Assembly: GCF_036227205.1 (NCBI RefSeq) | Contig: NZ_CP109442.1 | Span: 6,882,001 to 6,946,000 of the forward strand | DNA from: Amycolatopsis sp. NBC_01480 | GTDB lineage: Bacteria; Actinomycetota; Actinomycetes; Mycobacteriales; Pseudonocardiaceae | Direction: 5' to 3' | DNA length: 64,000 nucleotides | Shown here: piece by piece, positions 58,902 to 64,000 of the stretch | Numbering within the stretch: the first letter of the stretch is position 1 | How the letters are laid out: the number at the start of each line of letters is the position of its first letter | The notes under the pieces: generated by a model | The model's database searches: none | Told to the model about the DNA's origin: nothing | What the model saw: the letters and a program-made list of their open reading frames with translations, nothing else | Translations under genes and position numbers: made by a program

Positions 58902-59079
58902 CCTGGCACTGCGGCCGGTGGGTCTGCGATTACCGGAGGTAGCGGGTGACGCTTGCCCCACGCTGAGCGCAGCAAAAGCGTCATCCGCGGCAACCACCAC
59001 GCTGCTCGCCGGGCTGGCCACACGGCCCATCGCGCAACCGGTGCGGCTCGGGGACCTCGCGGATGGCTGACCTGGCACT
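58853..59079. repeat. Gene-junction duplication around a REP-like palindrome
   Basis: About 58 bp at 58853-58910 (end of the HcnB-like gene plus the first codons of a following gene) recur with a few changes at 59022-59079; shared words include ATCGCGCAACCGGTGCGGCT and ATGGCTGACCTGGCACTG. Between them is a third REP-like palindrome. The first ATG copy (58894) opens a 58-codon frame that ends in a second copy of the protein tail ARPIAQPVRLGDLADG. Confidence 0.78.
58942..58988. repeat. REP-like palindrome copy C
   Basis: GCGGGTGACGCTT and AAGCGTCATCCGC pair with one mismatch around a 21-base loop containing GCTGAGCGCAGC. The arm core is shared with copies at 39136 and 45972. Confidence 0.72.
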
Positions 59080-60328
59080 GTCCGAAGAGGACGAAGCGAT
59101 GCTCGACGGCGCGAACGGTCCCGCGGCGCAGCTGTGCCTGCGGATGGTCGTCGCGCTCGCGCGGGTGCGCGGCGCGCCCCGGCTGCTGAGTGTCGCGTCG
59201 GCGCACGTCGACGGGTGCCTTTACCACGGGCAGGCCGGGCTGGACTTCGTCGAACGGCTCGCAGAGCTGGGCGGCCGGGTCGCGGTGCCGACCACGCTCA
59301 ACGTCGGCTCGCTCGACCTCCGTCATCCCGACCTGGTCCACGCCGACGCCGAGACGACCGCGAACGCGCGCCGCCTGATGGCCGGCTACACCGCGCTGGG
59401 CTGCACCCCGACCTGGACCTGCGCGCCGTACCAGCTCACGCACCGGCCGTCGTTCGGCACGCATGTGGCCTGGGCGGAGTCCAACGCGATCGTGTTCGCC
59501 AACTCCGTGCTCGGCGCCCGCACCGACCGGTACGGCGACTTCCTCGACATCGGCGCGGCCATCACCGGCCGCGCGCCGGACGCCGGGCTGCACCAGGACG
59601 TCAACCGGCGCGCCACGGTCCGGCTCGACTGCGCCGGCCTGTCACGTCGGCTGCTCGTCGAGGATGCCGCGTGGGGAGTGCTCGGCCACCTCGCCGGACG
59701 CGTCGCGGGCAGTGGCGTGCCGGTGCTCACCGGGGTGCCGGACGGCGTGACCGAGGACCAGCTGAAGGCGTTCGGCGCCGCGACCGCTTCCAGCGGGGGA
59801 GTGGGCCTGTTCCACGTCGTCGGCGTGACCCCGGAAGCGCCGTCACTTTCCGCGGTGGCCCCAGCGGGCATCCCGGTCCGCGAGGTCGCCGCCGCGGACC
59901 TGCGTGCGATCCGCGACGAGCTGACCACCGCCAGCGGCGCCGGGATCGACGCGCTTTGCCTTGGCACGCCCCACTTTTCGGTCACCGAGTTCGCACGGCT
60001 GGCCGCCCTGCTCGGCGACGGCCCGCCGTTCCACCCCGGCGTGCGAGCGTGGGTGACGACCAGCCGCGCGGTCCTCGCGGAGGCCGAACGGCTCGGTTAC
60101 GCGGAAACCACGCGCGCGGCCGGCGCCCGGATCGTGGTGGACACCTGCAGTTACCTCACCCCCGTCCTCGACGAGGAAGTCCGCACCGCGATGACGAACT
60201 CCGGCAAGTGGGCCTGGTACGCACCCGGCAACATCGGCGTGGCCGTCACGCTCGGCTCGATGGCCGAATGCGTCGCCTCGGCCCGCGCCGGCCACCTCAT
60301 CCGGGACGAGGAACTGTGGGCGAGCTGA
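59063..60328 (+). CDS. Aconitase X catalytic subunit (cis-3-hydroxy-L-proline dehydratase-like)
   Basis: A 421-residue DUF521/AcnX large subunit. LALSEEDEAMLDGANGPAAQ, LSVASAHVDGCLYHGQAGLD, PTTLNVGSLD, GCTPTWTCAPYQL, WAESNAIVFANSVLGARTDR and VDTCSYLTPV are family motifs. The conserved cysteines (GC.PTWTC; DTCSY) supply Fe-S ligands. The bacterial enzyme dehydrates cis-3-hydroxy-L-proline to 1-pyrroline-2-carboxylate; archaeal relatives act on mevalonate 5-phosphate. The hydroxyproline-type dehydrogenase upstream favours the first role. It overlaps the small-subunit gene by 13 bp. Confidence 0.86.
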   Translation: MADLALSEEDEAMLDGANGPAAQLCLRMVVALARVRGAPRLLSVASAHVDGCLYHGQAGLDFVERLAELGGRVAVPTTLNVGSLDLRHPDLVHADAETTANARRLMAGYTALGCTPTWTCAPYQLTHRPSFGTHVAWAESNAIVFANSVLGARTDRYGDFLDIGAAITGRAPDAGLHQDVNRRATVRLDCAGLSRRLLVEDAAWGVLGHLAGRVAGSGVPVLTGVPDGVTEDQLKAFGAATASSGGVGLFHVVGVTPEAPSLSAVAPAGIPVREVAAADLRAIRDELTTASGAGIDALCLGTPHFSVTEFARLAALLGDGPPFHPGVRAWVTTSRAVLAEAERLGYAETTRAAGARIVVDTCSYLTPVLDEEVRTAMTNSGKWAWYAPGNIGVAVTLGSMAECVASARAGHLIRDEELWAS

Positions 60329-60759
60329 CCGGCCGGACCGTTTTCCCCGGTGAGGCAACAGGCATTCCGCTGGTTCTCGACGCGCCGCTGTCTTTCTGGG
60401 GCGGCACCGACCTGACCGGGCGCATCGTCGACGAGCATCACCCACAGCGGGGCGCCGTGGTCACCGGGCGGGTGCTCGTGCTGCCGAAAGCGCGCGGGTC
60501 CAGCTCGTCTTCGTCGGTGCTGGCCGAGCAGATCCGCAGCGGCACCGGCCCCGCGGCGCTGGTCCTCACCGAGCCCGACGCGATCCTGATGCTCGGCGCC
60601 TGGGTCGCCGCGGAGCTGTACGGGCATCGGCTGCCGATCGTCGTACTGTCCGCAGAGGACTACGGACGGCTGTGCGCCCGCCCCGGCCCGGTGACCGTCG
60701 AGGCCGGGCCGGAGCGAGCCACGATCACCGCTGAAGCCGCACGATTCCCGCCTGGATGA
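60316..60759 (+). CDS. Aconitase X swivel-domain small subunit (DUF126)
   Basis: A 147-residue protein starting at GTG 60316 inside the large-subunit gene. VFPGEATGIPLVLDAPLSFW, GGTDLTGRIVDEHHPQRG and VLVLPKARGSSSSSSVLAEQ (the PxxRGSxxS substrate-binding loop) are typical of the DUF126 swivel domain. It completes the active site of the large subunit. Its end overlaps the convergent amidohydrolase gene by 35 bp. Confidence 0.87.
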   Translation: MGELTGRTVFPGEATGIPLVLDAPLSFWGGTDLTGRIVDEHHPQRGAVVTGRVLVLPKARGSSSSSSVLAEQIRSGTGPAALVLTEPDAILMLGAWVAAELYGHRLPIVVLSAEDYGRLCARPGPVTVEAGPERATITAEAARFPPG

Positions 60760-61951
60760 CGGTCGTCACCCCGGCGGCGGGCTCGGCGAGCACGTCCAGA
60801 TCCTCCAGCGGATTCCCCCGGGTCAGCACGACGTCGCCAAGGGCGCCCGGTGCCAGCACGCCCAGCGAACCCTCCTGACGCAGCAGCTCCGCCGCGACCG
60901 TCGTGGCCGAGCGCAGCACCGCGCCGGGCGCCTGGACCTTGCCGCGTAACGAAAACTCCTCCGACTGCCGCGACTGCATGGCGCCCAGCAGATCGCTGCC
61001 GTACGCGATCCGGACGCCCGCCTCGTCGGCGAGCCGCAGGGCCTGGAACCCGTTCTCGCTGACCTGCAGGACCTTCGCGTACTGCTCCTCGGTGAACCCA
61101 AGTGCGCGGCTCTGCTCCAGCAACGCCTGGTAGGTCACCAGCGTCGGCACGTAATAAGCGTTGTGCCGCAAGAACAATTCGATCGACGTCGCGTCCAGCA
61201 GGTTGCCGTGCTCGATGGTGCGGACGCCGAGCTCCAGGCCGCGGTTGACGGCCTCGGTGGTGTACGCGTGGCCGGCCGTGTAGAGCTTCGCGGCGGCGGC
61301 CTCCTCGACGATCGCGCGCACTTCCTCGTCGGAGAACTGCAGTGAGTCGACGCGGTCGGTGTGGCTGGCGCAGCCGCCGGAGAGCATGAGCTTGAGGTGG
61401 TGCGCGCCGCGGCGGATCTCGTCGCGGGCGGCGCGGCGGACCTCGTCGACGCCGTCGCACACGCGGCCCAGCCCGGGCACCGCGTAATGCTGGTCGTGGA
61501 CGTCGCGGCCCGCGGGGCGCAGGTCGCCGTGACCGCCGGTCTGCGAAAGCGCCTTGCCACCGAAGAAGATCCGCGGCCCGGCGAACAGGCCCTGCTCAAC
61601 GGCGGCGGCCAGCCCGAAGTCCGCGCCGCCGACGTCGCGCACGCTCGTGAAGCCGCGCGCGAGCATGTCCTCGAGCAGGTGCGACGCCTGAGCCGTCACG
61701 TACGCGGGGGACCGGTCGGCGACCGAGCCGAGGTCCGCGCTCACCGCGGTCACGTGCACGTGGCAGTCGATCAGGCCCGGCACGGCGAACAGCCCGGTCG
61801 CGTCGAGCTCGTCCGCGCCGGCCGGGCCGCCGGGGTCGGCCGACACCGAGGTGATCCGCCCGGCGGTGATCCGGATGGCCTGGTCGGCCGACGCCGTTTC
61901 GCTTATCGGGTCGACGACGGTCGCGTGCCGGAGCACGAGGTCGGCAGTCAT
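60725..61951 (-). CDS. Amidohydrolase-superfamily metalloenzyme, probably prolidase-like
   Basis: A 408-residue enzyme of the imidazolonepropionase/Xaa-Pro dipeptidase branch. The first metal motif is LIDCHVHVT, the bridging lysine lies in HHLKLMLSGG, the histidines in YTAGHAYT and RTIEHGN, and the last Asp in IAYGSDLLGA. Related bacterial enzymes hydrolyse N-acyl and Xaa-Pro/Xaa-Arg dipeptides. Next to hydroxyproline genes, hydrolysis of Xaa-hydroxyproline dipeptides would fit. ATG 61951 overlaps the MFS stop by four bases. The substrate is inferred from context. Confidence 0.8.
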   Translation of the reverse strand: MTADLVLRHATVVDPISETASADQAIRITAGRITSVSADPGGPAGADELDATGLFAVPGLIDCHVHVTAVSADLGSVADRSPAYVTAQASHLLEDMLARGFTSVRDVGGADFGLAAAVEQGLFAGPRIFFGGKALSQTGGHGDLRPAGRDVHDQHYAVPGLGRVCDGVDEVRRAARDEIRRGAHHLKLMLSGGCASHTDRVDSLQFSDEEVRAIVEEAAAAKLYTAGHAYTTEAVNRGLELGVRTIEHGNLLDATSIELFLRHNAYYVPTLVTYQALLEQSRALGFTEEQYAKVLQVSENGFQALRLADEAGVRIAYGSDLLGAMQSRQSEEFSLRGKVQAPGAVLRSATTVAAELLRQEGSLGVLAPGALGDVVLTRGNPLEDLDVLAEPAAGVTTVIQAGIVRLQR

Positions 61952-63372
61952 GCGTTACCTCCAGGGGTGCGGGACTTGATCGTCTCCTGCCCGATGGTCT
62001 CCAGCGAGCGGCCGGTGGTGCGCTGGCCGAACACCGCCACCACCACCGCCCCGAGCACCAGCAGGATCAGCAGCATGGTGAACACCCCGCCGAAACCGAC
62101 GTTGCTGTACGAGAAGCCGATCACGATGGGCGCGGTGATGCCGCCGATCCGGCCGACGGCCGAGGCGACGCCGAGCCCGGTGGTCCGGATCATCGTCGGG
62201 TAGATCTCCGAGGTGTAGGAGTATTCGAGCGCCGCGTTGCCGTTCATGAAGAACGACAGCACGATGCCCCAGACCAGGATCTGCGTGCTGGTGCCGGAAA
62301 AAGCCAGGCCCAGCGCCCCGACCGCGCCGCCGGCCAGGTAGATCACGATCGTCCACTTGCGCTCGATCCGCTCGCTGACGAACGCCGCCGAGTAGTAGCC
62401 GGGGATCTGGGCCAGGTAGATGAGGATGGAGAACAGGAAGCTCTTCGAAATGTCGAAGCCCTGCTTCACCAGTAGCGACGGGATCCAGGTGAAGAAGCCG
62501 TAGTAGGTGAAGATCGCGACGAACCAGTAGACCCACGAGGTGATCGTGGTCTTGCGCAGCCCGCTCGACAGCAGGGCCTTGAGGTTGTCCACCACGCGCC
62601 CGGACGAGACGTGTACCTCCTCGACCTGGGCGGACGGCTGCGGCGCCGGCAGCGGCCCGACGCGGGCGCTGACCTGTCGTTCGATGTCGGCCACCACGCG
62701 CTCGGCCTCGTCGACCCGGCCGTGGACGTGCAGGAACCGCGGCGACTCCGGCAGCGATCGGCGCCACCACAGCAACATCACGATCGGCACGGCGGTGAGC
62801 ACCTGCACCCAGCGCCAGCCGTGCGGCACGTCGCTCACCACGAAGTAGCCGAGCAGGCTCGCGAAGACGTATCCGAAGGCGAAGAACCCGGCCAGGGAGC
62901 CGATGTAGCGCCCGCGCACGCGTGAGGGCACGAACTCCGAGAGGTACGGCGCGATGATCGCGCTCTCCGCGCCGGTCCCCATGCCCGCCACGACACGGGC
63001 GATGAACAGCACTGCGAAGTTCGGCGCGGCCGCCGCGACCAGGCTGGCGGCGGCGTAGATGACCAGCGCGCTGACCATCACCGCGCGCCGGCCGATCTTG
63101 TCGCCCAGGATGCCGGCGCCGAGCGCGCCGAACAGGAACCCGATCAGCAGGCTGCTGCCCAGGATCCCGGTGGCCCCGCTGGACAGGCCCCACTCCTTGG
63201 TGACCGAGGGGAGGATGAACGCGACGATGGCGCCGTCCATCGCGTCGAAGGTGTAGCCGAGGCCGCCGGCGAACAGCAGCTTGTAGTGGAATCGGGAAAC
63301 GGGCAGGCGTTCGAGCCGGGCCGCCATCAGGTGCGAGGTCAGCTTCGGGGTCGCGCCGGTCGTCTCGGTCAT
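61948..63372 (-). CDS. MFS sugar/metabolite-porter-type importer
   Basis: A 474-residue, 12-helix protein of the sugar porter/AAHS-like branch. FHYKLLFAGGLGYTFDAMDG is TM1, GILGDKIGRRAVMVSALVIY is the loop 2-3 motif, VPSRVRGRYIGSLAGFFAFG the TM4-5 region, and PESPRFLHVHGRVDEAERVV opens the cytoplasmic loop. SYTSEIYPTMIRTTGLGVAS is also typical of importers. GGAGGCACC precedes ATG 63372. It is co-transcribed with the amidohydrolase, so it probably imports that enzyme's substrate, for example hydroxyproline or hydroxyprolyl dipeptides. Confidence 0.86.
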   Translation of the reverse strand: MTETTGATPKLTSHLMAARLERLPVSRFHYKLLFAGGLGYTFDAMDGAIVAFILPSVTKEWGLSSGATGILGSSLLIGFLFGALGAGILGDKIGRRAVMVSALVIYAAASLVAAAAPNFAVLFIARVVAGMGTGAESAIIAPYLSEFVPSRVRGRYIGSLAGFFAFGYVFASLLGYFVVSDVPHGWRWVQVLTAVPIVMLLWWRRSLPESPRFLHVHGRVDEAERVVADIERQVSARVGPLPAPQPSAQVEEVHVSSGRVVDNLKALLSSGLRKTTITSWVYWFVAIFTYYGFFTWIPSLLVKQGFDISKSFLFSILIYLAQIPGYYSAAFVSERIERKWTIVIYLAGGAVGALGLAFSGTSTQILVWGIVLSFFMNGNAALEYSYTSEIYPTMIRTTGLGVASAVGRIGGITAPIVIGFSYSNVGFGGVFTMLLILLVLGAVVVAVFGQRTTGRSLETIGQETIKSRTPGGNA

Positions 63373-63412
63373 GGTGCCTCCATCGGCGTGAACGAGGTCA
63401 GGCCACTGTACA

Positions 63413-63421
63413 ATGTCACAT
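63413..63421. promoter_or_regulatory. Second copy of the ATGT-S-ACAT operator candidate
   Basis: ATGTCACAT within CAATGTCACATG matches the site at 56032 in all but the central base. It lies 41-49 bp before the MFS start and 78 bp before the DapA-like start, in their shared divergent promoter region. Confidence 0.5.
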
Positions 63422-63498
63422 GGCACATGACACGATGAACTTTGCTCATCAAGGCCTGGTTCGTCAACGCTGGGTAACATCGAAAACCTGGAGGTCTC

Positions 63499-64000
63499 AT
63501 GACGGGGCGCGAAAAGCCGTGGCACGGGGTGCTGGTCGCGACGGCCCTTCCGCTGCGCGGCCCGGAGTCGGGCGCGCTGACCGCGGACTTCGACGCCTAC
63601 GCCGAGCACATCGCGTGGCTGGCGGCGAACGGCTGTGACGGCGTGACGCCGAACGGCTCGCTGGGGGAGTACCAGACCCTGAGCGTCGAGGAGCGGACGC
63701 AGGTCGTGCGCACCGCGGTCGACGCCGCGCCCGAGGGGTTCACCGTGATGCCGGGGGTCGCCGCGTACGGCGCGGCCGAGGCGCGGCGCTGGGCCGAAAA
63801 CGCGGCCGAGCTGGGCTGCCCCGCGGTGATGCTGCTGCCGCCCAACTCCTACCGCGCCGACGAGCGCGCGGTGCTCGCGCACTACCGCGAGGTGGCCAAG
63901 GCCGGGCTGCCGATCGTGGCCTACAACAACCCGTTCGACACCAAGGTCGACCTGGTCCCCGAGCTGCTGGCCGAGCTGTACGCCGAGGGCCTGATCCAGG
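63499..64000 (+). CDS. DapA-family aldolase/deaminase, probably 1-pyrroline-4-hydroxy-2-carboxylate deaminase (partial)
   Basis: 167 codons are visible before the right edge. GVLVATALPLRGPESGALTA, the keto-acid loop GVTPNGSLGEYQTLSVEER, LGCPAVMLLPPNSYRADERA and IVAYNNPFDTKVDL give the DapA barrel. The Schiff-base lysine lies beyond the edge. In hydroxyproline catabolism a DapA homologue deaminates 1-pyrroline-4-hydroxy-2-carboxylate to 2-oxoglutarate semialdehyde; the locus and the NGSLGEYQ loop fit that role better than dihydrodipicolinate synthesis. GGAGGTCTC precedes ATG 63499. An epimerase and a semialdehyde dehydrogenase would be expected further right. Confidence 0.82.
   Translation, partial: MTGREKPWHGVLVATALPLRGPESGALTADFDAYAEHIAWLAANGCDGVTPNGSLGEYQTLSVEERTQVVRTAVDAAPEGFTVMPGVAAYGAAEARRWAENAAELGCPAVMLLPPNSYRADERAVLAHYREVAKAGLPIVAYNNPFDTKVDLVPELLAELYAEGLIQ

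Noticed and set aside
58894..59070. 58-codon frame between the HcnB-like and AcnX genes as a real small gene
   Set aside because: Its start and end are copies of the neighbouring gene start and tail, and its middle is the REP-like palindrome, so it is a by-product of the duplication.

Overview
The window is very GC-rich, with many GTG/TTG starts and genes that overlap by 1-4 bases. It carries actinobacterial families: an F420-type LLM oxidoreductase, WXG100/ESX-type proteins, corynebacterial-type GlgA/GlgC, an AfsQ1/Q2-like two-component pair, ECF41 and DUF6069. I infer a chromosomal segment of a Pseudonocardiaceae actinomycete, most likely Amycolatopsis. Part of that genus call rests on my memory of similar extragenic palindromes in that genus. 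No rRNA, tRNA, CRISPR array or replication origin was recognised.

Layout. 0-6.3 kb: 5' end of a class A penicillin-binding protein, a broken ABC-2 permease, a TRYCO1 protein, a TMEM175-like channel, a LysG/LysE-type amino-acid export pair, an SRPBCC/acyl-CoA synthetase fusion and a universal stress protein. 6.4-12.1 kb: a flavin/F420 oxidoreductase operon with an HxlR regulator, PaaX, a TetR/cupin pair around a perfect 16-bp inverted repeat, and an ECF41 sigma factor. 12.1-13.3 kb: a ribbon-helix-helix plus unknown-protein pair behind a palindromic operator. 13.4-18.4 kb: a PrmC-like methyltransferase, a membrane protein, overlapping glgA-glgC and a PRC/DUF2382 stress protein. 18.4-22.4 kb: a lower-GC accessory patch with a type VII-secreted toxin/immunity cassette, a PadR fragment and an IS30-family remnant.

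22.4-34.4 kb: one tightly overlapped operon (secreted sialidase, GH42 beta-galactosidase, N-acetylneuraminate-lyase-like aldolase and a four-component Dpp-type ABC importer) divergent from a FadR/NanR-like GntR regulator. Together these would release, import and cleave sialic acid. 34.8-38.6 kb: a sugar isomerase/oxidoreductase pair and a TetR/MFS pair. 38.6-42.1 kb: an AfsQ1/Q2/Q3-like signalling operon and a VanY-type peptidase. 42.1-49.7 kb: membrane enzymes, an orphan three-gene ESX-like cassette, a P450 and its divergent TetR. 50-53.4 kb: a large secreted S8-type protease.

53.6-64 kb (right edge): a GntR/MFS pair, then a putative hydroxyproline catabolic locus. It has a three-subunit D-hydroxyproline dehydrogenase-like complex, both aconitase-X subunits (cis-3-hydroxyproline dehydratase type), a prolidase-like amidohydrolase, an MFS importer and a DapA-family protein that fits 1-pyrroline-4-hydroxy-2-carboxylate deaminase. 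The same 9-base operator candidate precedes its two divergent transcription units.

Structural oddities recur. There are extragenic palindromes, one of which is inside the coding sequence of a lipoprotein. There is a half-palindrome cut at an IS30 end. Three gene junctions carry local duplications that preserve the neighbouring start or stop codon.
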